Shown in pieces: positions 25,433 to 37,928 of a stretch of 64,000 nt of DNA (the stretch's first letter is position 1; every line of letters starts with the position of its first letter). The position numbers and the translations under genes were made by a program. Source of the DNA: Neckera pumila (Eukaryota; Streptophyta; Bryopsida; Hypnales; Neckeraceae). Location of the stretch: the NCBI GenBank assembly GCA_963969595.1, contig OZ018415.1:23565782-23629781 (forward strand). Direction: 5' to 3'. The notes under the pieces were generated by a model. It saw nothing but the letters and a program-made list of their open reading frames with translations, did no database searches and was not told where the DNA came from.

Positions 25433-28400
25433 TCATGATGAACTATCCTCACTGTCCCTTGCCGTCAAGTCTGAATCTATAACACAATCATCTACATACT
25501 TCAAAACGCGAGGATGTACCAAACCTGCTCTAGGAGCTGGTCTAGGGTTTAAGGCAACTAAATCCCTAGCCATTGCGTCTGCATATACAGGGAGCTGAAA
25601 TGATTTTGGTGGGCTTGGGAAAAATCCAGCTCTAGCAAAAAATGGAACGTGTGTGACTTTGGTCACTTCTTGGATTTGCCTACACACCAATTAATCACAT
25701 ATTAGATCACATGAATTTCATGTTCATTGTGTACCATCAAAAGAAGATTTTAAAGGGAAACTTACTTACTGAATCGGTTGGTCTTCACAATACGTTGGAT
25801 TGGTACTTCTTCTTCATCCAAATCTTCAGCTGCAACTTCAGCGATTGATGGTTCAAGACGCGGAACGATTGAGGCACGCATGACCGAAGCAATAAGGGCA
25901 TCAAATATAGCTTTGTCTTCCTCAAAGGCTAAAATATGACGACGAGCAGCACGGCAAGCTTGAATGCTTGAACCTGAAAATATACAAAACAAACAAAGAA
26001 ATCAATGAATAAGATACATGACCAAGTTTAAGCATGTAATCTAACATCGTGGAAATAGTAAAATGGCAAGCACACAATACCTGTAGACGCTGTGCAGTCC
26101 ACCACAACATCTCCTGGTTGAGTGAACCCTTCCACAAGCATCTGCATGAACTCCCGAGCCTTCTCTCGGGGACCACGCCATGGTTTTGGCCCATTCATGC
26201 TCACGTCTTCCTTATTGCAGAAGTTCTGCAAAATGTCATCTCGGCCCACCGTGACACCCACCACTTGATGGGATGCGACAAATTGGAAAGGAAATTCCAG
26301 ATCGGTCTTAGGTCCAGATTCCTTGACCACAAGAGCAATGGTGAAGTGCATAGTCTGCAATACAAATGAAGTTAACACTGTCACTATAGTATAGGTGATA
26401 ATGAAATGGAGACATAAATGGGGGTAGAGTGCTCGTTACCGTCTTTGTTGGATTTGCTGGTTTTGTCAAATGGAGATGATTTATGCCAGTCCAAGTGACA
26501 AGGAGTCTGAATTTGTATTCCGTGCAGCATCCAAGGAGGTGGCTTCTGTGCTGACGAGATTGGAAGGGATACATCACCAGCAGGGGTGCACCGTCATGAA
26601 GGTACTCTTGAGCGAAGTCAAACACGGGCTGCAGGTACTCAGTGGGATTGAAGTCATTCCACTTCGGAATTGGTTTTGGTGGAGCCGAAATCGAAGGGAT
26701 ATGGAGTCCTTCGGGAACATCTACAATGATGAGGTCCACCGCTAACTTCGCGATCATTTTCCCTTTGAAAGATCGGTCCTTATCACAGGCATGCTGTATG
26801 AGACATCAAAATGAAATCAAATTTGATTAAAAAATTTATATAGTTTTTGACTGCGAACATGTGTGATGTCATCAACCAGTAATTCAAAAATACGGAGGCC
26901 AGATCAATAGAATTTCTTCCATTTCCAAGAAGGCCTCCACATCAGCCATGGCTTTAGAATTATTGGGCAAATTACCCAAGGACAAGTTGAGGATGCATTC
27001 ATCAATGTCAGCCACGGGTGCCAAGTTCATCAATGTAGGAGTAAGCCCATGTACCAAGCGCTCCTGAGTGAGGGAGAACCCCGATGATGTGTCCTTCATG
27101 TCTGTTGCGCTTGTCTGAGGTTCATGAATAGGTATCTCAGCCTTCCTCTTTGTGCCCTTCTTCTTGGCCTTTTCCTCCTCCTTCTCAACTTTAGATGCCA
27201 TCCGCTTCTTCTTGGTTTCTTCCGTTTTCTTCTTCGCATCCTCCCATCTCCCCTCCTTTTTCTTGTCGGTTGCCCCCCTTCGCGCAACAGCCTTAGCTCT
27301 AGCCTCTGGATCTAGTCCAGCGAACTCATCAAACTTTGGCTCTTTTGGTGCGGCGGATTGAATTGTGTTGAAGAGAGTCTCCTCCTCCGATGGCGTGGTT
27401 CCAAAAACACACTCAAGGTACCATGGGCATGCCTGCAAATGCGGTGTGGTCCAATTCTTAATCTGCGAGGCTGAGCACATGCAATCTGGGGAGGTCCTAT
27501 CTAACCAGGTAGTCAGAAATGGGGGCAGGTCCGTCTTCTGGATGGCTTTCTTCGCGTACAACTCAAACTTGAAATACCTGCATTCAAAGCAAGTTCAAGA
27601 GTGTTGTATCCAATCAGATTATAGGGGGAAAAATGAAGGATGGAAGCTCTACCAAGACCTGGGAATTTAACTAGCGGTCAAGAAAGTCAAATTTCAATCT
27701 AGAACCCGAAAAACAATATTTTTGAATCAATATTTCAGTCATGACCTTCAATGAAACATATAGAACCAGACTAACAACAAGGATCGAAACGATGATGGAC
27801 ATTGAATTTATGAGATGGCTACTTGTTTATGTCGTCCAACAATGTAGTACAATGATGGTACAGGCCCTCTCTGTAAGCCCAAGAATTATTCTCTCGGGCC
27901 CGAGAGGACATTTGGACCTCTCGACTGATGCAACAACTATGGCATAGGTGGCTCTAGATCCTAAACTCTTGCCTGCATGCACCACAGACCTAGACAAACT
28001 AGAAATGAACAAAATGAAGATGAAAGCGTCTCTCAGATCCTTCGAAATTGTCTTTTGGGCCCGAGAGGACCTGCATTAGTTGGCTGACGATTTGAAATTC
28101 GAAAGAGGTCCTACGATTCTTGACAAAAAATTGGGAGACAATGGGGAGAGAGTGGCTAATCATGATCCCGGTTATCAAACACATAGGGCAATGGGTATTC
28201 TCTTGAGGATCAGAAATTGATTCACAGGGGCCGACGGACCACTTCATGCAACCATGACAAGTTCCCTAAATTGCAAATTAAATGAAGAGATGACCAATAC
28301 AAACAACAAAAAATGAAATGAAGTTGAGAACCACTAAAGAATATGTACCATGCAATGCATGGATTAAGTCCTATGGTAAACAAACACTACGACTATCAAC

Positions 28401-30651
28401 TACTATTGATTGCATTCAAATTCACGGAGATTCCACAATACCTGTATATCAACCGCTTCACAGCCAACATGGCCCCTCTAAAGTCCTTGAATGACTCAGA
28501 CTTCTTGAAGGAGTCTGATCCCTTAAAGCTACCTGTGTACGCCATGTCCCACAGCTTCATTCTCCAACACTCAATGTATTCGTGAAGGGTTTGTGGCTCC
28601 GTTTGAACGGACATGTCGATTGGAATGTTATCCGAAAGACTGATGCTATCGAACATCTCCGTGGCTGCCTCTTCCAACTACATTAAAATTGGCATGCAAA
28701 TGGTGGATGAAATGTTAGCTTGTACTAGTCTACTAATGCTAGGAGTGAAAGGCTAACGCAACAATGTATGTAGAATGAAATCACATGAAGCTGAAATACA
28801 TATAATGTCTTATTACAGTAACACGTACCCCGGCATACCAACAAGCCTTTGCAAGGAATGTCAATAGTCTATCCTCGTTAACTGGACGAGGAGGAAACCG
28901 CCTGGCTTCCCGAGTCGGATTGGAGGAATTCATCCACTTCAGCCACTTAATCTTGTGTGCGGGACTGACATTAGATGTTGAAATCATATTCAACTTCTCG
29001 AGTGTCAACTCTGACACTGCAAAGAGGTTCCAGTGCCTCTCGATCTGTAGCAATGAAACAAATATTGATGAGAGAACAATATACATGGACAATTGAGTAA
29101 TTGCAATGGTTGAAATAGAATATGGTACTCACCTCCTGTAGCCACTCCGGGCCTAGACTCGGGGCGGCCACTGACACAAATTTTGACAGTTTCTGATACA
29201 ACAGTCTCGTGGAATCTTTAATAGAAGTCTTCATTGCATCGGCTACTCCTTCCTTTGTAACCTCAGCAGCAGGCGTATCTTCGTTATACTTACGAACTGC
29301 TTGATCAGCAGCTGCAAAAATTTCTTGCTAAAATCCAAGACGTATCACGGAATTAGCTAAGAATAGATTCATCGATTAAATCATCAATTAAATTAAGATC
29401 ATGAACTGATAAAGGCTAAGCAATATACCTTGAAGATGAAAGACGTGAACACCTCAAGGGGCATAGTGTACCACTTGGTTCTTGTCGTCTGTAAGCAGGT
29501 CTTAACCTCTTCGGGGCTAAGAAGCTCTTTGAACTTGTCAATTTCTATAACACTGTATTTTTGAACTTGATAGAGGGTGTGCACCAAGTTTGTCTTGACG
29601 TGATAGTTCTCGGTGTGCCTGCCATACACATATCGTTCGAAATAACTTGAGCGTTATCAAAGTACATGCTAGTGAAGAGCGGATTCAATCAAGAAATTAG
29701 AAACACAATGGAGAAGACAACAAAAGGAATGTTGCAAAATCATACTTGTTTATGTCGTGCATGGCTTGCATTGCCACTCCAATCCGATTCCGCGTGTCCA
29801 AAATGATGGAATCCACAGCAATATGCCAATCTCGTTCGGTCGAATGAAGCCGCTTGATATGATTCATCCAAGCTATGTGTCTGTAATTTCCGTCGCAGAC
29901 ATATAGCTTGAAATCGACCAAGTGCTTCAGCGCAGGCTGGGACACCAAATACTTATTGAACTCGTCATTTACCAAATTCCAAATCGGTCCCCATTCAAGT
30001 TTCTCAGCATCAGAGAATACTACAGTCCGGCCAGCCTCATCACAAATTGATACATAAAAGACACGAGCCCCCTCCTCGTATCCTCGAGTGAACTGATTCT
30101 CTAGCATAGTGAGGTCACAGGTGAGTGTCGGGCGAACAATTGGCATAGGCACCATCCTGCAAAGTGGAATTTTCATTCTAGAAAACTCGTTTGAAATTAA
30201 TCGTAGACCTTGGAGGATTGAAACAGTATCCAAGGTCTGGGTCCTCCAGATGTCGTCCTCCATGAAGTCCTCGCGAATTTTGGGAAGTTGGTCTTCACAT
30301 ATCTCGTCCATCTCCACATCAGTGCCAACATCCGATTGGAGTCTGGTAACTTCCGTTGCTGTCAAGGTTGTCCCAGAATGGTTTGCCATCAAATTGGACT
30401 CCACATTATTCTGAAAGAAGGCAAGAATTTATTATACACTTAGAACTGGAAAAAATTCTCTTCACGAATATAGATAGAGAGAAAAAGTGACACCTAACAA
30501 TGATAGAAATGACAGATCCCATAAGACTTACCTTAGGTGGAAGGACAGGGAGGTCGGTAGCTGCTGACGGTATGGACCCAGATGGAGTATTGTCTTCAAG
30601 AACCTCCACTGAACCACAAGTTGGGGGACAGTTTGTCTGCTTATTGACACC
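25433..30651 (-). CDS. ParB-like motif plus permuted DNA methyltransferase-like fusion protein, multi-exon
   Basis: Exons inferred from GT/AG sites and phase: 30532-30651, 29746-30410, 29429-29618, 29133-29327, 28829-29044, 28442-28677 (or slightly longer), about 28075-28250, 26894-27577, 26440-26793, 26081-26354, 25766-25973 and 25433-25679 (stop). Exon 2 carries LYVCDGNYRHIAWMNHI, which resembles the DGxxR signature of ParB/sulfiredoxin folds. Exon 7 looks like a Zn-binding patch (CHGCMKW, HCPMC). Exon 8 has a Lys-rich basic stretch. Exons 9-11 look like a methyltransferase with motif IV before motif I: VDLIIVDVPEGL (DPPY position), then GDVVVDCTASTGSSIQACRAA and HILAFEED (SAM-binding loop and acidic residue). 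The DPPY position is DVPE, so catalysis is doubtful or altered. Junctions around exon 7 and between exons 8 and 9 are not phase-resolved, and the 5' end may extend upstream. No internal stop occurs in the exons traced. I know no named plant gene with this layout. Confidence 0.6.
27891..27906. repeat. 16-bp palindrome CTCTCGGGCCCGAGAG in an intron
   Basis: An exact copy in the long intron between exons 7 and 8 of the ParB/methyltransferase-like gene. A degenerate copy (two mismatches) at 28052-28067 lies at the downstream edge of exon 7. Confidence 0.95.
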
Positions 30652-30904
30652 CTGTCCCTTTTCAAAATATCGACAGATTAGCAAACAGATTAGCCAAAAC
30701 AAGCCTGATTTGGAGATTACTACCACCGCTAATAAGAAATATACTTCAAGTGGAACAGCTCCTAAATGGTAAAATAATAATCGAAACCAACAGAGACTCA
30801 GACAATCTGACGCATCTTGTCGACAAAAGAGAATCCGTTGGACATCATTTGGCTCATTTAGTTGATTATTTGTAATTAGTCACTGTAATGCCAAAGTCCA
30901 CCTC

Positions 30905-33001
30905 CATAAATGAGAAATAAGACCCTCTCCCAGGACCCAAGAACTGGTCTCTCGGGCCCGAGAGGACACCGGGAGCTGCATGCTGTTGCATCAAAACATT
31001 CCAACATCCAAAATCAGTGCAGTCACAGAAGTTCATCGCGGAGGTTGACGACCGGAAGAAGCATTGGGAAGTTGGTTCATCAAATCATTTTTAGAATAAT
31101 AACACCCTCTCCGGGGCCACGACAATTGGTCTCTCGGCCCCGAGAGTACTCTGGAATCTGTCAGCAGTTGCAACCAAAACTAACTTGCCAATGTCCAATT
31201 ACTGAGGCCAACGCAGAAGAAAGAGACCTCATTTAACTAAATAGTATTATAATTACATAATCTGTTTGACAGAAACAAAATGTAACCGAGATCAATATCA
31301 AAAGATTCATAAGACATTTGTTCGGGGATCGCTGTCACTAGAATCAAATCTACATAATTTCATTATTATGATAAATTCGCGTATGACAGCAACAAATATA
31401 GTCTCTGACGTTTTGGTATAGAGTATCCAGTAATATTAAGAAAATCCTCTCTAAGGTCCCGAGAATTGGTCTCTCGGGCCCGAGAGACATCTGGAAGCTA
31501 CATGCTGTTGCAACAGTATCATTCCTCATCAGCATAAGAAGACCAAAACCACGCAAAATCAACAGATCATAGCCATCTGTCATATTGCTCAAGGCAAGCA
31601 TCGGTCTGTACATAATGAATCGAAGAACTTTCGTCAAAACAAATACAATCCAATATATCGACAGTGAGGATCATCACTGGCAACAGCATCGGGTTTTTGG
31701 TTTTTCATATTCGTTTACAAACAATAACTTCCTCTCTCGAGACCCGCGAATTGGTCTCTCGGGCCCGAGAGGACTCTGGAGTCCCTCACCTGATGCACCA
31801 AAAACAACCTCGCCACCGTCCAATTATTGAGGAATCGCAACTAACTGCTAAGTTATAATCTACAACAATCTCATTGACGGAAACGAAATGTTACCAAGAT
31901 AAAAATAAAGTGAATCTAAAATCGTGCGTTTGGAGATCATTGTGACTTAAATCATGATTACGATGTGTGATTGTTCTGATGTATTGGACAAGTCCAGCAG
32001 CAGCAATGTTCTGGAAGTTTTGGGTTTGTGTATCTAGAAAGAAGTAAAAAATCCTCTCCCACAGCCCGAGAATTGGTCTCTCAGGCCCGAGAGACATCTG
32101 GGAGCTCGATGCTGTTGCAACAGAATGTACCCTCGCCACTCACCAAAACCAAAACAACGCAAAATCTAGAGGTCATAGTCATTCGAAATTTTGAGGTAGT
32201 TAAGCATCGCTTTAAACGAACAGAACCCAAATCAGAATCTAGCAACTCTGTTCTGTTGCATCAGAAGTGATCGTCCCCATTACCCGAGACAGAAAACGAC
32301 GCAAGATAGAGATTTCAGTGTCATTTGAAATTTGAATCTACTTAAGCAAATATCTGTACAACGATAAACATGAATGCATTCATAATCCATCCAATAAAAA
32401 TAATCCTACAGTGAGGATGATCATTGGAGAAAGAACTGGAATTCGGTTCCATCTAGAAAATAAAAATCAATTTGACCCTCTCCCGAGACCCGAGATTTGG
32501 TCTCTCGGGCCCGAGAAGACTCTTCTGTCTGTGAACTGATGCAACAGAATCTACGTGTCCAGCATCCAGAAATTTGAGACACCGCAAGAGGATGAAATAG
32601 CATTTAACTGCAGGTTCCTCAACTACGATAATGACCTTGAATGAAACGAAATGTAACCAGAATCCAAATCGACACAAACATAAAACAATTGACAAATGAA
32701 CGATATCACTAGAATGAAGTGAACGCAAACTGATTTTTTGGTTTCTAATATGTATCAGAAACAAAAATTGACTCGGCAATTTTCTCAAAAATTCTCGAAC
32801 GTTCTCAAAAATGTCCTCTCCCGGTGCCCGAGAATTGGTGTCTCGGGCCCGAGAGATGTCTAGAAGCTCTGTGCTATTGCATCAGAAGAGATCGTCCTCA
32901 TCACCCGAGACAGAAAACAACGCAAGATAGAGATTTCAGTGTCATTTGAAATTTGGATCAACTTAAGCAAATCTCAGTACAAAGATAAACACGAACGCAA
33001 T
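30905..33001. repeat. Palindrome-bearing repeat array, left part
   Basis: Seven repeat units each carry a CCTCTCC..GACCCGAGAATTGGT lead followed by the 16-bp palindrome, exact or with one mismatch, at 30949, 31131, 31471, 31756, 32078, 32502 and 32840. Downstream of each palindrome comes ..CTGTTGCA(T/A)CA. The last unit pair (32.4-33.0 kb) is nearly identical to units at 49.9-51.8 kb. The array lies immediately upstream of the minus-strand ParB/methyltransferase-like gene. It ends abruptly where the CATTAGAAG segment begins. Confidence 0.9.
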
Positions 33002-33035
33002 CATTAGAAGACTTTTGGGGTCTCCATAAGGCCCC
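33002..33035 (+). repeat. Left terminal inverted repeat of the 16.9-kb segment
   Basis: It matches the reverse complement of 49908-49941 over about 33 bp with a few changes, and a GCGGGCAGCT subterminal word follows at about 33038-33047. Confidence 0.8.
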
Positions 33036-33514
33036 GGGCGGGCAGCTGTGGTCAACGGAGAAGGACAGCACGGGAGAAGAGGCCCTGTCACTACCCTGGC
33101 TGCCAGCACTTCAGCTTACCATGAAATTCCGAGGTTGCGGCCAATGAAATTGAACCTCCAGATTGCTCTATGGATTGCTGTGGACCAACTGTCCGTGCTG
33201 CCAGACGCGGCAGTAGAATAAAATAATCCAATGCTAGGACGCGGAAGGACAGTTGCACTTTTGCGAAATACATATTTTAATTTACCATTTCAATATTTTA
33301 ATGCTAGACTCTAATATTTTAATACTAGAAGGGACACTCATGTCAGCAAAGATGGAGACCATTGTTAGCGGGAACCTTGCTGACTGTGCAGCATTGACAT
33401 TGTTAAGGTTCATTTTGTGGTTTCAATGCGACAGTGTGAGTTTTAGCGTATATCCCTGCGGCCGCATGCAATTGGTTGAGTTCCTGGAAGAACGTTAGTG
33501 GTCTTGTGTTAGCC

Positions 33515-34687
33515 ATGGATCAGCCAGTTGAAGTCAATCAACCACCAGCGGAGGTTCAGAGTGTAGTTCTTTTTAACTCACAGGATGTCGATGGCAGGTG
33601 GATTCCCATGCGGATTGAAATTGGCTCTTGGGTTGCTTTAAGACCGGCAAGTCGTGGTCCGTGGGCTAGGGATGCTCGCACTCACGGTGACGAATCGTTT
33701 GCAGGTGCATGGAAAGCTCAAGTATTGTGATTCCGCTGGACTTCCATTATGCAGCGTGGGAGGCAGGTGATTAGACTGGACGCAATTGAAGTGCGGCATG
33801 CATACCAACGACGTCAGTTGCATCTGGACCCGGTTGTTGTTGCTAGTGAGCCACGTGCTTGCAATCTTCTGTATGCTTCCTATTGGGACGATTGGGTGTC
33901 ACCGTCATCGGTGCTTGATGTGATTTTGGTGTTGCACCATGAGATTGGAGAGGTGGGCCGCAATGGGCGTAGTCACAAGCATTTGCTTGAGAATGGGACT
34001 TTCTTTTTGAAGGGAGTTTATGTTCCAAGGTCAGGCACGGATCTATATGGGAGTCTGGAAGCATTGCCGTTGCCCGAGCTTACTGATCCTTCTTGGCCTG
34101 TTCCGGACATGCACACTTCGGAAGCCTTTCGGTTGAAGTTGGCAATGGACGTTGCTGCCGCAATGAAGGGCGGCACTGGCAGCAAGGTTGCGCGTGTACA
34201 GTGGTTCATGCCAATTCACGTGATGGTTGACCTGTTTGGAGTGGCCGATGACATCAGGCGTACACGCGCCATGTACATTTTCAATGAGCCATCCGATACA
34301 CTACTTGCCAGTTTGATGGACCCTGGTTGGGACGAGAAGTGGCAAGTTGGACGTGATATCATTAAGACCCGAGTCAGTCGCCCAAGTATTAGATTTCGAT
34401 TTCATGTTGCTCGCCAGATGTTGTATATGACTTTCTGTTACGTCAGGTATAGATGCGAGGGAGGTCAGAATTGGGTGGCCATGGATCAAGTAGTCATCCC
34501 AGACATGGTAAGGTGCAATGTAGTGTTTGGGGACAAAGTGCTTCCAGCATTTGAGGTGGGTAAAACATGGCCAGTGTTGCACATCCGGGAGGAAATTGCC
34601 ATTGTGTTATCACGGGAGAGCATCCCAGACTCCTATGACTTGGTTGTTGAGCAGGCCGGGCAACGCGACAAAAAGGTACGGCGCTAA
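33515..34687 (+). pseudogene. Element-borne protein, one in-frame TGA; possible BAH-like and ubiquitin-like parts
   Basis: The frame from ATG 33515 (an in-frame ATG also lies at 33476) runs to TAA at 34685-34687. A single TGA at 33728-33730 breaks it and the same frame continues open on both sides, so CGA (Arg) to TGA is the simplest cause. The N-terminal half (IEIGSWVALRP, then AWKAQVL, VIRLDAIEVRHAYQRRQL) vaguely resembles a BAH-type chromatin-binding fold. The C-terminus (GDKVLPAFEVGKTWPVLHI then REEIAIVLSRESIPDSYDLVV) looks like a beta-grasp ubiquitin-like segment. Both are weak, pattern-level reads. It sits just inside the left terminus of the 16.9-kb segment and is convergent with the RING gene at 35964. 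Confidence 0.55.
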
Positions 34688-35963
34688 TACATATGTGCTT
34701 GCAGTATATGGTCTGGTTGAAGCATCAGCTGATTAGGATAAAGCACAACCATTTTGACATTTTGGCACTTGATGTTGTGTCAGATTAATAGTCGGCTGGA
34801 AGGAAGTACCGAGATAGGGGCGGTGCTACCCGCCCACGGGAGACTGAAGATGGTGTCATACTAATGTTGCCGCATAGAGCATTGCAACAATGTGAACATT
34901 AGTACCGTTGTAACAATCTGCTTTTTGAAACGCTTGGGTTTTTTCTCGTACGGCAAGATACTTCAATGTTTACAAGACTCTAGTGTAAGCTACCTAAAGA
35001 TGGAAGTGGCCTTATGCTTTTGGCTATACAGTAGTCAACTGGTCAAGCGGTAGGGTAAACTGAGTTTTCCAAGATTCACTTTGTGTAGCTGTCGACTTTG
35101 GAATATATTTATTCCTAACTCTTATGACTTCATCTTTGTATTGAAGTGGAAATTGAATATACCACTTTCTTCTAACTCTAAATCCATGCATATCTTGTTT
35201 TCTTCCAATGAAATTCTAAATTATGCCAGTTGCCAAAAGTGGAAAGAAAAAATAAAAATAAACAAACAAAGGAGAAAAACCATAAAGAAAGAAACAAACC
35301 ACTTACAAACAGAAGAGAGAATGAGAAAAACAACAACAATGATAACGACACCAACAGGAAGAGAAGAATGAGAAGACCCAGGACTCTTTAAGTCTCTTTC
35401 ATGTTGAAAACAAAAATTCAGTGAACTCAAGCTGAAAACAACCATCAAGCCCATGCCTTGTTTGAAATTCAGGCTGAGAACAAATTTCATGCGAAATTCA
35501 TGCTGAAAACGAAAAGTCAGTGAATGCATGCTGAAAATGACCATGAAGCCCATGCCTTGTCTGATTACCTGAATATACATCACAAAGGTATTGACTACAT
35601 TGGCATTTTTCATATTTTATGAACAACATGAGCACAGGACTGGTGCTTAAGTAGTCCCCACATGAATTTCAATTGCTTCTACACATTTGAGTTGTACACC
35701 AATTCATGTAATTCAAACGCCATTGCCTTTAGCATGCATACTACTTCCTGGAGAAGACAAAAATTTCAAAAATGCTTAATCTTTCATTTCCAAGGTGTAT
35801 ATTCACAATGAAGTGCAATAGGGTGTACATTCACAATAGAGTAGGACTATAAGCCGATCATAAGGTCTATGACTAGAATGACATTAAACAGTATGCCTCC
35901 GAGAGCATTCAAAGTAAAACGCTAGAGAACTAAAACAGCCCAGGATGCTGACGCAAGGAAACA
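34688..35963. other. Intergenic spacer between convergent element genes
   Basis: No supported gene. Near 35.4-35.55 kb imperfect repeats of GAAATTCA(T/G)GCTGAAAAC and AGCCCATGCCTTGT(T/C)TGA occur in tandem. Confidence 0.5.
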
Positions 35964-37928
35964 TCAAATCTCATCGCAGTGGCAGACGATAGAAGCTGCT
36001 ATTGCTGGAGTAACCTGCACAGTCTCAGTCAACATTTTGACAGAATCAGATTGGACGACTGTACCCTCTGGGGATGCATGCGTGCTAACAATCGGTTGAT
36101 CCACGGGGTTGACTGTTGCAGCAAAGGACCCGGCATCAGCTGGATCGGCCTGGATCGGTTGGATGGTATCAGCTGCAAACACGATGGGATCATCTGGATC
36201 AGCCTCAAACTCGTACGCCTTGGACTTGTAGAAATCGAGCTCGGTGGCCTGGAACTTGTCCGCCTCGAGGTTGTTGGCCTTCAACTCAGACAACTCGAGC
36301 TCGTTGGCCTTCAACTCAGACAACTCAAGCTCGGTGGCCTTCAGCTCATCGGCCGGGACCTTGTCATTTTGGACCTCAAAATCAAGGAAATCGTGTTTGC
36401 GTTTACGTATACCTACCTTGTCAGCAACATTCGCTCCATCCGAAGCAATATTCTTCAGCTTGTCAACGATGACTGCGACTTCTCTTTCCTGATTCTCATC
36501 GAGTTTACCATCCCATTGTGCCACCCATGCCGGATCAAGATGAGAAGTGCATTTTGGGCAAACTTCTTTGTTGGAGTCAATCATCTCTACCACACATACA
36601 TTATGGAAGAGACAACCGCATGAACCCAGAACTGCTGCTTTTGCGATGAATCCTTTGCAACAGATGGAGCAGAATTCACTTACAAGGGATTCAATCGCCG
36701 GTACAGATTGGTCAATAGGATACTCGAACACTGGGCGCGAGCGCAAAACCATATTCTCTTGCTTCGCCTTCGACAGGGCCGCTTCTGCGCCAGCAAGGTT
36801 TGCCTTCATTCGGTCGTGATCCGCAGAGGCTTGATCGAGGGGCCCTGCCTCAAGCTCACTTACGGTTGAACGCGCCAGCATCTGTGCTTCCTGCACTTCT
36901 TCTATCTTCTCTGAAAGATTTCGCACCACTTCAGCTTGCGCCTTGTACTCGGCAAGCTTCCCTTCGCGAAATAGCCGTTTTTGCTTCACAGTTGCGGCGT
37001 TGCTCTCCGATTCAAGCTTTGACAACTCTTCATCTGAGGATGCAGTCATCACCTTCACCGCGTCCGCGTGTTTCTTCTTCATCGCTTGAAGCGCCTTCGC
37101 TGCGGAGTCCTCAGCCACTCTTGCTGCATCCACTTCTCTCTCTACTGCATTCACATTTCGTGGCATCCTACGACGCGTCGGGCTTCTAGTCGCCACATTT
37201 GCCATCAACTCGCACAAACACTCCATTTGTCGACGTAATGCAACAGGTCCAAGTTTTCGGGGGTTCTTTGTAGCAGCAGCAAGGCGCTTGGTGCGACGCC
37301 CTTGCGCTTCTGCAACCCAATTCACGTCCTTGTGATGCACAAATGTTGCAAAAGCAGCCTTCAGAAATCGCATTGCAAAATATGCGTTGTCCGGGCGGTT
37401 TCCATAAACCCGAAAATTATGCTGCGAGAACAGCCGAACTTGATCCTTGTCTGTGCAGTTGGCAATCTCATACCGGTTTGCTTGCGCTCCCGGCCTCCAT
37501 ATCTTCTTAATGTCGTTTTCCAGAATCTCGGGGTACACCTTTGGCACTTCATCCACCAGTGGTCCCTGGTCGCAGAGTCCTACTTTGTCGCGAAAGAATG
37601 AGTCATCGTATTCTGCATCGCGACCCCGAAGCACAGGAGCTGCCGCAAGCATGCTCTCGCGCAAAACCATTGGAATACCCGACAGGTCAAATGGTGCATC
37701 AAACTCCGAGTTGCCCACATCATACGCACTCGCAGGCTCTTCAGTAGCGGCTGCAGCAGACTCGATTTCTTCGTCCCCTGCTTCTGCCTGTTCTTCGGTG
37801 GAATCTGAAAGCAGCACTTGCTGTTTCACCTTGCACAACTTCTTTTTGGGCGGAGTGGAAGCATTCAAGACCTTTTTTTGCTTTTGCTTCTGCTTCAGCT
37901 TCTGCTTTGCCTCCAGCGACGGATGCAT
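35964..37928 (-). CDS. Coiled-coil RING-type zinc-finger protein A (element-borne)
   Basis: An intact single-exon frame of 654 codons from ATG 37928. Residues 1-45 are Lys/Gln-rich (likely nuclear). Residues about 140-240 form a helical domain shared with the plus-strand gene at 43750 (YGNRPDN..F....A......VNWVAEA versus YGGTQPDN..F........VDWAKYA). Residues about 260-400 are predicted coiled coil. A RING-like finger has Cys420, Cys423, Cys437, Cys439, His442, Cys445, Cys457 and Cys460 (C4HC3 order), followed by WVAQW. The tail (about 525-580) has tandem ELxLSELKAN repeats. RING-type domains usually act as ubiquitin E3 ligases, and the substrate here is unknown. It lies inside the 16.9-kb segment, has no internal stop and is the only uninterrupted gene of the four there. 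Confidence 0.75.
   Translation of the reverse strand: MHPSLEAKQKLKQKQKQKKVLNASTPPKKKLCKVKQQVLLSDSTEEQAEAGDEEIESAAAATEEPASAYDVGNSEFDAPFDLSGIPMVLRESMLAAAPVLRGRDAEYDDSFFRDKVGLCDQGPLVDEVPKVYPEILENDIKKIWRPGAQANRYEIANCTDKDQVRLFSQHNFRVYGNRPDNAYFAMRFLKAAFATFVHHKDVNWVAEAQGRRTKRLAAATKNPRKLGPVALRRQMECLCELMANVATRSPTRRRMPRNVNAVEREVDAARVAEDSAAKALQAMKKKHADAVKVMTASSDEELSKLESESNAATVKQKRLFREGKLAEYKAQAEVVRNLSEKIEEVQEAQMLARSTVSELEAGPLDQASADHDRMKANLAGAEAALSKAKQENMVLRSRPVFEYPIDQSVPAIESLVSEFCSICCKGFIAKAAVLGSCGCLFHNVCVVEMIDSNKEVCPKCTSHLDPAWVAQWDGKLDENQEREVAVIVDKLKNIASDGANVADKVGIRKRKHDFLDFEVQNDKVPADELKATELELSELKANELELSELKANNLEADKFQATELDFYKSKAYEFEADPDDPIVFAADTIQPIQADPADAGSFAATVNPVDQPIVSTHASPEGTVVQSDSVKMLTETVQVTPAIAASIVCHCDEI

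Noticed and set aside
34676..34705. A 30-nt intron extending the 33515 gene to 34787
   Set aside because: GT..AG and an open frame follow, but 30 nt is below any usual plant intron length. The TAA at 34685 is kept as the end.
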